64,000 nt of DNA from Echeneis naucrates (Eukaryota; Chordata; Actinopteri; Carangiformes; Echeneidae), in assembly GCF_900963305.1 (NCBI RefSeq), contig NC_042514.1:134001-198000 (forward strand), read 5' to 3'. Positions 1-36,700 of the stretch are shown here, one piece after another. Below the pieces are notes generated by a model. That model saw nothing but the letters and a program-made list of their open reading frames with translations. It was not told where the DNA came from and did not search any database. A program made the translations under genes and the position numbers. Numbering within the stretch: the first letter of the stretch is position 1; the number at the start of each line of letters is the position of its first letter.

Positions 1-29
1 GGCCTCAGGTAAGCTTTAATGTAAATATG

Positions 30-344
30 TTTATTTCTGACAAGAATATATATATATAAATATATGTGTGTTTATGGACAAACAAAGAAGAGGCAGTTAG
101 TAGAGACCTGGGGGGTACGAAGGTAACAAGGGAGGGAGGAGAGATAACAAGAACAGACAGAAGACATGAAGAAGATGTGTCCTGATGTGTCCTCACTCTA
201 AAGTAGTAAAATATTAAACGAGTGCAAATAATAAATGCTTCATATTAGTCACATAGATCATTAACAGCTTATGGAAAAATAGTATTTTCATATTAACAGA
301 TAATAAATGTAGGACAGGATTCAAAAACATGAAGTCGTTCTAGT
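30..344 (-). terminator. kank3: kank3 3' UTR and probable poly(A) signal
   Basis: This is the sequence downstream of the kank3 stop codon on the minus strand. It contains no further coding potential. An AATAAA hexamer on the minus strand (TTTATT on plus at 30-35) lies about 310 bases after the stop, a normal distance for a teleost 3' UTR. The true cleavage site may lie at or just beyond the window edge. Confidence 0.5.
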
Positions 345-5530
<5,186 letters not shown>

Positions 5531-5540
5531 AATTTAACAC

Positions 5541-8500
5541 CTGGAAACAGGAAGACATGACCAAAAAGGTAATTTCATCAACAGGAAGAAGTTCTACACA
5601 ACAAATGACCAAACTTTCACACAACCCGCTGGCTGTAATGATCAACAACACAATTCTCTTCTTCTTCTTCACATAAAGATGAGTTGCCATGTTTTATTTT
5701 CTCCCCGTAATATTGGATACCTTCCCTTCATCAGTATGTATGTGTGTGTGTGTGTTTGTGTTGTTGTTTTGTACCTTCTTTCAATAACAACAGTTCATCG
5801 GTTCAGACTAGTTCTTTACACAACCCTGAGAAAGAAAGAGAGAGACAGTAAAAATCATCATCCTCTCCTGATAGTTGTCATCTGACTTTTTCATTCGACA
5901 AAGAATCCATTCAGAAAACACACACACAGAGAGACTCACACTCACATACACACACACACAGGATGATCTCTCTGCTGCCGGAATAAATCTGCATTTTTCC
6001 TAAAGGGAAACACACCACTCTCACAATAAATACCTCTTATAGCCACACACACACAAACACACACACTCCCATTGTCTCCCAGAAGGAAGCAAGGCTAGGG
6101 GGGGCGCCTGTCGGGAAGCCCATTGGTCGTCCTGAAAGCTGCTTCCTGAAGGAAAACATCGGAGGGAAGACAGAAAGTGAGCTGAAAAAATACAATCCGT
6201 GTAACATAAAGACACACCCTGACATGCACAGACACACACAGTCAACAACAGCACTATGGTCAACATCACATGATGCATGGAAGTTAGTTGATGTGTTATC
6301 ACTTTTGGCAAATACTTAAGTGAGAGAGAGAGTGTGTATGAGTTCACAGAAACACTGTCTGTTTAAGAGACAGAATGTCTGACATTTAGAAACCGGGGGG
6401 GCTTAGAGGCATACAGTCTCAGACTTGACCGTCTCTCAGAGGTTAACTGAGGGATCCCCATCTGACCTCTGACCGGTCTCTGGTCCACAATGTATCCTGA
6501 GGCAGCCTGGTCCTGGTTCTGCCCCTCCCACTGTCCCCCAGTTAACCATCTGTTGTTTCCTTCAGTTGAGTGTGTTTCTGTTCTTCAGGACTAACTGAAG
6601 GTTCCAGATATTTGAGGAACTCCTGACAGGACCAGATGCTGTTGGACGTGATGCTGTCCGATGAGCGACAGCGCTCTTTGAAATACTAATGAGGAAACTT
6701 CAGCAGGTCCGTGGACTCTGCAGGTCTTCGGGCTCTGCAGGTATTGCTTGAGCATTGGGGATGTCAAAATGCTGTCAGGGTTATTATCAACTGAAAAAAA
6801 CATGATAGAAGTGCGACTGTGGTCAGCTGATCAGACTAATTCAATTTAGGATCATGGGACTGCAAACAGGAAACAGAGTCTCATGTGTGGACTAATCAGA
6901 TGAGTCCGTCTCTGCTTCGGTCCACAGGAAGTTGAAGGTCTTTTAATCTGAAAAACCTTCAAACTCTCCCATGGCCTCGCCTCCCTGTGATGTCACTCCA
7001 CATCTCAAGCATGAATACCCACTGTAATATACTGTGTTAGTCTTATTTTTCTCCCTCCTCTTCCTCTGATGAAATCACTAAACCAAACATCCTGTTCAGT
7101 GTGTGGTGAGTTCACCATCCAATTGTTTTAAAGGTTTTGATGAAGGCCCTGAGAGACTGAGGACCCAGACCGGGACTGCTCTGGGACCTGGAGTGGAGGT
7201 CACCGTGATGCGGTGGCCTTTATGTGGTTCAACAGTTCAATCCAATCTGGATTGTTCCCACTTCAGGCCTGACAGACATCTCTGAGGGCAAACAGAGTGA
7301 GGCCTGGACCTCTGGCGTCAGACCTGAACAGATTCTGGATTTGGAAGAAGCTCTTTCCCCAGTGAAGATGCTCAGTTTTTCTGGGCAACTTTTTCTGCTC
7401 CTGACCTGAAGCGAGCGTGTGGAATTTTAAAACAGATTTAACATAAATTTAGAGCCACCAGGTAATCAATTCAACCTGCATGTGTGAAGAACCTGGGGAA
7501 CCTGGAGGGAACCACGAGGGGAACAGCTCAGATAGCTTCACACGTCCTCTGACTTCAGCCTCCAATGAATCCATATCTGTGTCAGGCTGGGGTTCTTCTT
7601 GCAGACCTCAGACCACTGAACAAGTCCAGCCCAGCCGGTCTCCCTATATCAGGTCTCAGCTGCATTGAGGAACTAAAATTAAAACCACTTGTAACGGCTC
7701 TAAAAATACATAGAACATGAAGCACAGAGCCAGATTTCATTGAGCTCAGAGTCTGTGGAGATATGAACTGTACCTGATCCTCTTCAGAGCTGCAGAATCA
7801 GACCTGAACCGCCGCTGTGGCCCTGAGGCATGCCTCAGGGTCACGTTGCAGAGACTTCAGACCTCAGAGAAACACAAACCTAAAAACAAAAGCTCTTTAG
7901 TCCTGCATGAGCTGGCCTGGGACCACATAGTCCAGACCTCAAATTTGGTTTCCAGCTGTAAGATATAAAGTTGATTCTTGTTTCTCATTAGATTGTGATG
8001 TCACTGTGAACAACACCATGTTAAATATCTGTGGATGCTAGCAGCAGCAATAAAGTTCAAATCAGGTTCAAGACCATCTCTTCCTTAGACCCCGGACCCT
8101 CCGGGACCTGGACCTGGTCCTTGAGTCTCGCTCCACCACCAAGGCAGAGATTGTTGAGTCAAATCTTACTACAGCTCATGAATGTGACTTCTGCTGCAAA
8201 GGTCATGAACCATCACAGGAAACACAACTATGTCTGGGGTGGGGGGGGGGCAGCTATGACAATGGAGCAGGCTGGAGGAAGGGGAGGGGGCATCCGCACT
8301 GTAGAAGCCTCACCCACAACAGAATCTGCCTCTTCTCTCTTCTAAACCAAAGTGATCGGAGCTGACGACATATAAATAAGATAAACAGTCTAAGTCCAAA
8401 ATGAACAAAAGACTATTCGGGATTAAAATTTGAACTTCAACTTCTAGAGACTGAAATAATAATGACGTCACAGTCATCAACACGTCATCAGCTCCACAAC

Positions 8501-8710
8501 AACATCAACAACCACCACAATAAAACAACAAACCCAGCAACAAAAACAGCAAAAACAACAAAAACATGGCTCCTAGAAAGTTTCCAGAACTGAAGCGTAT
8601 CAGTGTCTTTGTCCCCTTCAAATAAAAGGAGGGGCGTGTTCAGAGTCGATCAGTCAATCAACAATCATTGAATCGATGAGTGTGATCGATCCCGCACTGA
8701 GTCCTCTTAC
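5541..8710 (-). other. kank3: kank3 5' intron (3.2 kb), no gene seen
   Basis: This stretch separates the noncoding first exon from the exon carrying the start codon. It holds short (CA)n/(GT)n runs near 5740, 5920 and 6040-6240, a poly-G run near 8240, and non-repetitive sequence. I see no exon-like coding frame. A palindromic TGACGTCA site lies at 8463-8470. Confidence 0.5.
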
Positions 8711-8830
8711 CGTCCGCCTGCTGGTCCCGTTGGTCCGGGTCTGGTCCTGAGTCCTGACGGAGACTGGGAAGTTTGGCAGGAGAGGAAAACTCGGACTTCT
8801 ATCAATAAACGTTATTTAACACGCACTTCC
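8711..8830 (-). promoter_or_regulatory. kank3: kank3 noncoding first exon and promoter side
   Basis: On the minus strand the sequence ends in GGCGGACG followed by GTAAGA, a strong splice donor (last exon base 8711), which would join the acceptor before 5540. The transcription start is estimated only; 8830 is a rough limit. Perfect TGACGTCA (CRE-type) palindromes lie upstream at 8927-8934 and 9301-9308. Confidence 0.5.
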
Positions 8831-9631
8831 GGTTAGGGGTTTCAATATAAAACTGCCACGTTGCTAACCCTGACCCCATCTAGGAATAAAAAGTATCTTC
8901 TGTTGTTTATACTGAAGCTGCAGATGTGACGTCACACATTCCTCGTGTCTCTTATTTTAATCTGTGAACTTTGTCTAATACAGTTTGAACAACGACACGC
9001 TCAACCTTTAATAGAAACAAAGCAATAGAAACAAATCTGTCATTCCTTGTTTCAGATCATAGATTTCAAATCACATAACTGAAACTCTTTCCAGGACACA
9101 GACTCCGCCTGTGTCTCTGTCTCTGTTATTTTGTGTAGTTCATTTTATCCTCAACACAATTAGTTTCTTGTGGATTAAAACACGTCAATCTTTTTTTTAG
9201 GATTTCTCGTCGGGGCTACCTTCAACTTTTATTTTGAAAGCAAAGTGGTTCATATTCCGGTCTGCCCTACCTAATGTTGTGGTGTTTGACCCACGTGTGG
9301 TGACGTCACTGACTAAAGTTTAGCGACTTGGTGACGGACAGCTGAATCTTCCAATCAGGGACGCCACCCAGAGCCTGTGCATAGAGACAGAGGGGCGGGA
9401 GGTTCATGAGTTTAGTGAAATGGCGCCAAAGTTCCATATTTTGAAGTATATGGAAGACTCAGTCAGACCTCGGAAAGATTCACCTGAGACCAAATCGTTC
9501 TTAGACTCTTCGATCAGTTTTTGATTCTTGATCAGATTTCAAGTAAACATCTTTGGACATTTAAAAAATCAAAATGCCCATGACCCTCAGGGTCCTCCTG
9601 TATCCTTCTGGATCCACCTGGATCCACCTGA

Positions 9632-9696
9632 GGGGTATACTACGAAGGAAGCTCGACATAGCTCGCTAAGGCACTAATCTCACTTCGGAGTACCCC
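9632..9696. mobile_element. 65-bp miniature of a PIF/Harbinger-like DNA transposon
   Basis: It begins GGGGTATACTACGAAGGAAG and ends CTTCGGAGTACCCC, imperfect inverted termini. The sequence between them matches the 5' terminus (GAAGGAAGCTC) fused directly to the 3' terminus (CATAGCTCG.TAAGGCACTAATCTCACTT) of the larger element at 61344-63087. It is therefore an almost maximal internal-deletion derivative. The superfamily name is an inference. Confidence 0.6.
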
Positions 9697-9712
9697 CTCT
9701 GTGCTTTACAGG

Positions 9713-10409
9713 GGGGTATTCCAGGTAGGAGGTTCAACAAACTGAGTATCCTGTTCCAGAACAGCCCCCCAGGACACAAGTACTCACATCAGATCTAAGT
9801 ATAAACTTGTGTCTTTTAAAAAATAAAACATATATATATACAGTATATATAACACTTCTTGTATATACATCTCCCGGGAACACTCCCATCATTGGGACCA
9901 GCCGTTTCAGTGCAAGAGTTACTTTTCCCACAGCTCTTCACACTGTTGCCTTTCCATCACCATTGGTGATGCCTCTGTTAAGAAAACTACTGTTTGTGAA
10001 AAAAATTTAGCACTATGCATAAAATGTGCTGTGATGTGAGCGCACGTCCAGTGTGTGAGGTTGGTGATGTATAGGTGGAGAATGTTATTGAGATAAATGA
10101 CAGATACTCCTCTAGAACCAGGACACCGAATCTCGGTCCGAAGATTCTCTAACCCCACCCCAATCCACATAAAACATTTCGAATGACTTGGCCCTCGATA
10201 TCAATCAGATTGGGAATTGATGGGCAATTCATGTCTAACAGCTGTCTTTGTGTTGGAGGAGATGGACAGAAACTCAGGGTTTCTGAAAGAAAACCTGCCA
10301 GTGAGTCTGTTACCATGGTGATTGACTTGGAGTTTCTGGAACAGAGTTTCCCTCATCTCAGGGTTAACATACTCTGAGTTTTCACATAACCTGCTTTCTG
10401 GAATACCCC
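9713..10409. mobile_element. non-autonomous DNA transposon (MITE), GGGGTATTCCAG termini
   Basis: The left end GGGGTATTCCAGGTAGGAGG and the reverse complement of the right end GGGGTATTCCAGAAAGCAGG form imperfect terminal inverted repeats bounding about 697 bp. Inside the right end is an AACCTGAGA-type palindromic region common in fish Harbinger-related MITEs. No transposase frame is present. It lies only 16 bp from the miniature at 9632-9696, in the kank3-dpp9 spacer. Confidence 0.6.
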
Positions 10410-11239
10410 TCTGGTCTCTCTGTGCCTCAGAACAGGAAGTAGCAGTGAAATGGCGCTATTAGCTCATCTCATCTTCCTCATTAACAGTTTTGAGCTGCTG
10501 CCTCCTGCCAACGACTCAACTGATTCTGTCATCCAAAACTCAGAAACAAACTTAAAGTTTTCATTTGAACAACTTTTTACTTTCCATCTTTATTTCTCAC
10601 AGAATCACAAGAAACTTTGTAATAATAATAATTTCATTTGGTGATGACAAAAATGTGGGCTGGCTTTGTCAAAGAGGAAATAAGGCGTTTCCTTGTCCAA
10701 GGACAGATTCCCTGATAAATTCTATGAGCGGCTTCTGAAGACCCCCGGAAGAAATCTTGAATGCTTCTATGGGCTCCTGAAGGCTCCAGAGGGCCAACAG
10801 TGGCACCAAGGTCAAAATTTAATGTGTGCAAAAATCCTGAGCAGCAGAAGTAAAAAGAAGCAGGTGAGTCCCAGAGTCCAAAGCTCAGCAAGTGATGACA
10901 CAAAAAGTGAAGAATACAACACAATAAAACAGAAATGTTACTTTAACTTGGGGGGGGGGGTTGTTTATTCATGGAAACACTTGGCACAAAGTAGAGGACT
11001 AGCAAGACCAGAAGGTCCAGGTTCATTGAAGACTGATGTTCCACCACCATATTCATCACTGTCACAGTTCGATCGGCACCTCCTCTGCTGGTTGCTCCCA
11101 CTCTGATATCTATTCAGCTGTGACCTTTGATCCTGTGAGGCTGAGCAGCTGACACAGATTTAAAGGAATGTGAAGGAGGAGAGGAGATAAAGGAAGGACG
11201 GTAGGAGGTGAGCGAGGAGAAGCAAGCGAGGTGAAGTTG
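10410..11239 (-). terminator. dpp9: dpp9 3' flank and 3' UTR
   Basis: The region below the dpp9 stop codon has no supported gene. A minus-strand AATAAA (TTTATT at 10964-10969) lies about 270 bases after the stop and is a likely poly(A) signal. It is preceded by a ten-base G run at 10951-10960. The bases between 10410 and 10960 show no clear feature. Confidence 0.45.
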
Positions 11240-17425
<6,186 letters not shown>

Positions 17426-17434
17426 TTAGTTCAC

Positions 17435-17493
17435 CTCGGTGGTCAGGGAGCCCCCGTCCTCTGGGTGCTGTCCTCTGGGGAGGGGGTTGCTGA
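17435..17493 (-). other. dpp9: candidate alternative 59-nt dpp9 exon
   Basis: The segment has an acceptor (TTAACCAG before 17493) and a donor (GAG followed by GTGAAC after 17435). Its 59 nt is not a multiple of three. If placed between the exon at 17546-17636 and the main first coding exon, it causes an in-frame TGA before the short-form start. It would thus allow only the short isoform. Usage is inferred, not shown. Confidence 0.4.
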
Positions 17494-17545
17494 CTGGTTA
17501 AGACAAACCTTCATCCATCAGAGTTCAAAGTTGAAGTTTTCCTAC

Positions 17546-17601
17546 CTTCGCAGTCCGTCTTCAGTTCGCTCTTCAACTTTCAGCCTCTTTACTCTGAGCA
17601 T
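17546..17601 (-). CDS. dpp9: alternative N-terminal coding exon of dpp9 (long isoform)
   Basis: The exon (acceptor before 17636, donor GTAGG after 17546) contains ATG at 17601-17599 and encodes MLRVKRLKVEERTEDGLR plus two bases. Splicing to the acceptor before 17324 is in frame, reads R-DGAALAG, and runs into the short-form Met, adding 26 residues for 886 aa in total. The basic start resembles the MRKVKKLRLDKE start of the human long DPP9 form (892 aa), whose N-terminal basic patch is linked to nuclear location. The agreement of frame, length and composition supports the call. Confidence 0.7.
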
Positions 17602-17892
17602 TAACTGTTGCAGAGCTCTGGACCAGACCTGCAGCCCTGCAGAGAGCAGGAGAGACCAGCAGTGAGAGAGAGATTTGGTTTGAGTCCGTTCACATGGCAG
17701 CAGCTTTAACTAACAGACAGCTTCAATGGTTGACATCTTGCCACGCTGCATTCACTTGCTCTCAGCAGGTGACCGAGGGCCGGCTGAAGGACGACGACAT
17801 GGAGGAGCTGCTGTTCTCCAGCCGACCGACACCACGACCAGCTCAGTGTCCGGATGTGAAGCCTCAACCTGCGACTTCAACTCCTCCACCTC

Positions 17893-17932
17893 TGTGTCGT
17901 AGTCCTGTCAAATGTGACAGGACTACGACACA
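17893..17932. repeat. perfect inverted repeat, 18-bp arms and 4-nt loop
   Basis: Arms 17893-17910 (TGTGTCGTAGTCCTGTCA) and 17915-17932 are exact reverse complements around the loop AATG. The hairpin lies in the first dpp9 intron. No inverted transposon ends or flanking duplications are seen, so its origin is unclear. Confidence 0.9.
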
Positions 17933-18069
17933 TTTCTCTGGAGGCCCCAGTGAACTAGTGATTCCCCGAAAACTCTGGAGGTTCTTCTATAGTCCGACTG
18001 GAGTCATCAGCTGACAGAGAGTCATAAATAATGAATAATAATGATAATAAAAGTTACTAATTTAACCCA

Positions 18070-18185
18070 CGAATGACACACAGGAAACGTGATGGGCAGG
18101 GGACAAGCCCAAGGGGAACCCTGCCCCACCCAATGTCAGCTGGGACTCCATCCCCCAGGACCTGACAGAGAAGCAGTTTAGATCA
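18070..18185 (+). repeat. degenerate dispersed teleost repeat tail
   Basis: The stretch with CAATGTCAGCTGGGACTCCA and CAGAGAAGCAGTTTAGATCA resembles the widespread fish repeat ending in a 'cagctgggataggctccag...gataagcggtttaga' theme. It is diverged and short. Family assignment is from memory only. Confidence 0.35.
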
Positions 18186-18189
18186 TTAT

Positions 18190-19437
18190 TGCTGTATAAG
18201 TATATATATATAAATGTGTGTATGAACTGGACATTGAAATGGTGAGATGATTTTTCAGGTACCTCAGAGGTAACCTTAGTTATAAACTGGACTGGTCATA
18301 TCACTCATCTGCCCTCTACAGGAAAATGCCCCCCTTTGACTGACTGGAGGTGATGGGTGAGGGGAGGAGAAGCAAGCTCTCAACCATGTTGATGAAGGAC
18401 CCCCCACCCCCTCTTGGGACTCTCAGCTCCTTTGGTCAGAGGCTGCTCCACCCAAAGTGTGTGAAGGAATGCTAATTATTATCCTAACTTATTTGAATTT
18501 CTGTATTGAAACCACAAAATAACTTTACACATATAATTTAGGATAATAAATTGCATTTACATTTCTTGTGGAAAAAGTTTGACATGTTGCTGCCTTTATT
18601 TCTTTTCTTTCCAGAGAAGCAGATTATTATAGACTCAGCTTCTTCCTGTTGAGCTTCTAAGAACAATGAGGCATCTCAAAGAGAAAATTAATAAAATTAA
18701 CTCTTGAACTTGGTTTATTGTGAATTACTGTGTGTCTGTAGTCTGGAAGTCCGTAGATTCAGTTAAAATGAAGATTTTTCTTTGAAATTGACTGTTGATT
18801 TGTGATGTCAGTCTTTATTTGGACTCTCTTCATCAGGACTTCCTGTGCGACCACAATTGCACAAAGCTTCACTGTGTTTGTGTGAAAATGACTTAAAGAT
18901 GAATTATAGTTATATTATTCATCTTGTGTAAGTTGTCAAACCTTCTTCTTATATAATCTGCAGCTGTAAAACTCATTATGAATGAAAGATTGAATGAAAG
19001 ATGACCCAGATCTTTGATTATTAGTGGCATTATTTTCTCTGTTAGTTTATGGTGAAATAAAGGTCTCTTGTGTTTAAACGTGTAGTTTAATCAAACCAAC
19101 ACAAACAGGAGACTTTGTCATTAATAATTATTTTGTATGTTCAGGCGGTAAAGTTTCCTTCATTGAAGAAACTGAAAAGTCACTTAGTTTTGACTTATCA
19201 GCTGATGAAGCATCAGATGCAGATACAGGGCCCAGATCCGGAACTGAGGTCCCGGTCCAGGCCCAGGCCCAGATCCAGGTCTAACCGGCACATCAGTCCC
19301 GATCGGAACACCTGATCTGACCCTCCCGGACCCTGAAACACCTGAAGTTCTCAACTTCCCCTGATGCTAACAGTTTAGCCGTCAGCTAATCCTGCGACTC
19401 GGAACAGAAACAGGAAACGGGTTCGGGTTCATCTTAC
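18190..19437 (-). other. dpp9: dpp9 first-intron remainder, nothing recognised
   Basis: This is AT-rich intronic sequence between the noncoding first exon and the repeat above. I see no exon, repeat family or RNA gene in it. Confidence 0.4.
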
Positions 19438-19640
19438 ACGCTGATCCGGGAGTTGGAGACTCAGTCCGGGTGTCGGGGATTCAGCTGTGACGGACTCTGT
19501 GTTCTGGGTCCGGAGACAACAGTCACTGAGTCAGAGAGCAGGGAGTTAGCTCCATGCTAGCGTGCTAACAACGAGGAAATGCCTTCAGGAAGCAAACTTT
19601 ACGACTCCACCTTCACCCCGGAAGTGACGTCACAGAAACA
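19438..19640 (-). promoter_or_regulatory. dpp9: dpp9 first noncoding exon and promoter
   Basis: The minus strand reads CGGATCAGCGT then GTAAGA, a strong donor with last exon base 19438. The exon body is GC-richer than its surroundings. A perfect TGACGTCA palindrome lies at 19625-19632, upstream in transcript sense. The start site is estimated near 19550. The poly(A) end of dazap1 is only about 250-270 bp away. Confidence 0.5.
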
Positions 19641-19823
19641 GCTGGATCCGTACAGATGTTCACACAGCCGGACCCGAACCGGTCTCAGTCCGCCTGAAAA
19701 TCCTCCGACAAACACCGATTCAGACAGAAAACTCAAAATTTCAATGTTCAGTGATTCTAGAGCCGCGCCTTCAACAGCTGAAGCCAATATACTCAAAACA
19801 CTCGACATAATATCGTTAAAACA

Positions 19824-20439
19824 TTTATTTTTGAAATAATTTGTCCTTTTTTTCTTTTTGCATAAGTGCAAAAAATGCACCCAAAACAGCCACCTGAGGG
19901 AAGTCTACATCTTTAAATAAAAAAACAAGCAAAGTGTACATTTATAGTACAAAATTCTCTTTTTAAAAAATTGCACAGTTTGTGTATAATATATATTCAT
20001 AATCTCCATTTTAAACAAACTTTAAAGGCTCAGAAAGTAAACAAAATTCACCAAATGAAAAATAAAAACATTTTCCCTAGAATTTAAAGCTGAGGAAACT
20101 TGAGACCCTGTTTTCATTTGTGTCCACCATAAATATACATATATGCAAGTCTCTTTACATATAGTCTCTGTGCTAGTGTTTGACCAGACAATCAAAATTA
20201 TTGCAAAGTAGTTTAGTCCTACTATAAAACATGGGGGAGGAGGTGGAGGATAAAAGCTTCTTTCTGCTGAATCTTCCTTAAGTTAGGCAAAACAAAGTGG
20301 GTTTGAACAGACCCTTTGAATTTACTGGATCCCTGTGAGTGTTAAACACAGAACCATCAGAGCTCCAGTTCACCAACATTTCCCTGACGTTGTCTTTTTT
20401 GTTTTAACTTTACACAGCGGCCGCAGCCAGAGCTGGCGG
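19824..20439 (-). terminator. dazap1: dazap1 3' UTR with poly(A) signal
   Basis: AT-rich sequence follows the dazap1 stop codon on the minus strand. A minus-strand AATAAA (TTTATT at 19824-19829) lies about 610 bases downstream of the stop and is the best signal. No coding frame is present. Confidence 0.6.
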
Positions 20440-34223
<13,784 letters not shown>

Positions 34224-34357
34224 CTCTGAGGCTAAAGCGGGGACGGAGGGACCAAGACCGGCTTCGAGCTCCAGAGCTGCCCCTCAGACTGAGAGCGGAG
34301 GAAGGTCACTCCGCTTTTTGGTTCAAACCGCTCTGCGCAACGGGGGGGGGGGGGGGT

Positions 34358-36490
34358 TAAAGGGACATTACAACTATATACTGTTCAGAAGGAATAATGG
34401 GGTGAATGAGTGAACACAGAACTGTGTTCTCAGTCAGAGTACATCCAGAGAAAGATAAGAACAGTGCTGAGGAGATCATGTTAAAACATAATTTAAGGAC
34501 GTGCATAAAGTCAAAGTATGAAATGATTTTAGAAGGTGCAGCAGTTCGGATAAGTTAAGGAAAGCGCGTGCAGGTTTCATTAATCAGAACATGAGAAATG
34601 TTTTGGTGCTGATTTAGCCTCCACATTTCTGGAACCATAACGGATAAATGCTGCTCTCCATGTTCAGTCTGGAGCAGCTGACCTGAGTCCTGCTGGGTTT
34701 ATATCCTCCAAACATATCAAAGATGTACTCTGTTCCAGAACTGTTCTGTGATCTGTTAACTAGCAACGGGATTTTAAAATCTGTGTGAACATTTTAAACC
34801 CAGTTAGCCGACCTTTGTCCGTTAAAGCTGTAGCACTTTTGGGGAATCCGGTCAGAAGACGTTACAGAAATAGAATCGACTGCAGATGAAGGCGTGGACG
34901 CTCCCGGTCCTATATTTGTATTATATTTATTTAAATTAACGAGTTAACTTCAGTAATCTATCTAATGGTTTTCTCTGCTCAGGACTATTTCATCTTCAGA
35001 TGCATACTGTCTCAGGTTCATGTTCTCAGGATGTCAACATTTATAACAGAGCCAGTTCCATCGGCACCAAGTTCACCAAAAGTGAATACTTAGGAAAGAA
35101 CACAACCTGATGAGGTCTGCTACTCCCGAGCCGACTCTTATTTTGTTATTTTGTGTGAGTGTGTGTGTGTGAGTGGTGAGTGAATGTGTGGGGAAGAGTC
35201 AAATGCAAATGAGGTTTCATCCAGAGGAGCACGTTCAGTCAGAAGCTCCTTCATGATTCATTTCCACAGATGTGACGTTAAACTGCTGTTGCTGTAGTTA
35301 CCGTGATGTTGTTGCACAGTGACAGTGTAGTTTCAGCCTTTAGGGACTCGTGTTGATACATCTGGAGAATACGATAAAGGTCTGCCCTCTGCTCTGACTG
35401 ATAAATAAAGGAGGGATTATCTGACCGCCCTGTAGAAAACGCTTGTCCTCTGACCTTTGACCCTGATAACTGGACCTCACCTTTAGTTATAGATCAATGG
35501 AGAACTGAGGACAGTAACACATTAACACCAGTGACAGAGCAACACAACAAACACACTGACACAACATGACTGTAACACAGATCCAACGTGATGTTCATCT
35601 GGTATTTGTCCCCTGAAGATGATCACTGGAGGACAGAACCACGACAACAGACTTTGACCTTCGCAGGGAACAGAACAACACCTGTAGGTGTTCCTAATAA
35701 ACTGAGTTCACGCACCACAGTGAGGCTGGACATGGAATCATGTGACTGAGAAAGGACGACCTTCAGCTCAGACCCTGGACCAGTTCCTCATCTGAGGGTC
35801 TTTACACTGAAGGTTATATTTGAGTGGTAGGTGGGTGGAGAGGGTGATGGGTAATAAGGATGGGAGGGGGGTTGTCATCCTGTCTCATTGTGCTGTGAAT
35901 CACATAAAACCAGAAAATGTAGAGATGCAGGATATGGTCTCTGGACTGCTGCGTTTCTATTGATCCACTTGATCTCAACACTTCCAACAGATAGAGATCA
36001 ATCAAAACCTAAAACTGATTTAATGGCTAACATCAATCTAACCCCGGTTCCCTGATTGTCCTATCCTTCAGTGTGTGCAGTTTGATGTCATAAAGGAGCT
36101 GCAGGACCAAAGTGGCCTCTGTGGCCCCTTTGGGTCGGTCTGATCCAGCAGAAATAATATGTAGCATCGACTGACAGAGGACAGACGTCCAACAGCTGAG
36201 GACCAAAAACAGGAAAACATTGACAACACTGTCAACAATGCAAACATGGAATAAAATCAGCTTTTTATGATGTCACCATTTCTAATCGTCTATCAAAGTG
36301 ATCAATGATCCAGAGAGTGCCGGTTCAGATCTTCTTATGCAACAAGAACAAACGGCATGTGAGAATAAGATCCAGACTAATGTTTGACTCCAGCTGTCTC
36401 TGAGAACAGAAGGAACACTGAGCTCTCACTCTACTCTACTTTCTGAGGGCCAGACCAACCCTGACCCCTGACCCCTGACCCCCCCTCCAA
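34358..36490. other. spacer between dazap1 and gamt 5' ends
   Basis: About 2.1 kb lies between two divergently transcribed genes. I see no convincing coding frame, RNA gene or recognised element here, apart from a short (GT)n at 35156-35172. Confidence 0.4.
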
Positions 36491-36700
36491 ACCTGGACCT
36501 GGACTCTGGGCCTGAAAAGTGAAGCCGATGCTGAAGACTTTGATTCATTTGATTCATTCTATCTACTGACTATCAGGGGTGATTCCAGTGGCGTTAGAGA
36601 AGTCAGGTTGTATTGAAGTCTATGGGAAAATGTCCCTCCACAGAAAACATTTTCCTGATGAGTTTATGGTCTCAGTCTGAAATACGATCAGATTTTCGAT
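36491..36700. repeat. dispersed repeat, copy A
   Basis: It shares long blocks with 49531-49700: AACCTGGACCTGGACTCTG, TGTATTGAAGTCTATG, GAAAATGTC and ACATTTTCCTGATVAGTTTATGGTCTCAG. The two copies are in the same orientation and diverged. It resembles a common short interspersed element of fish, but I cannot name the family. Confidence 0.7.
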
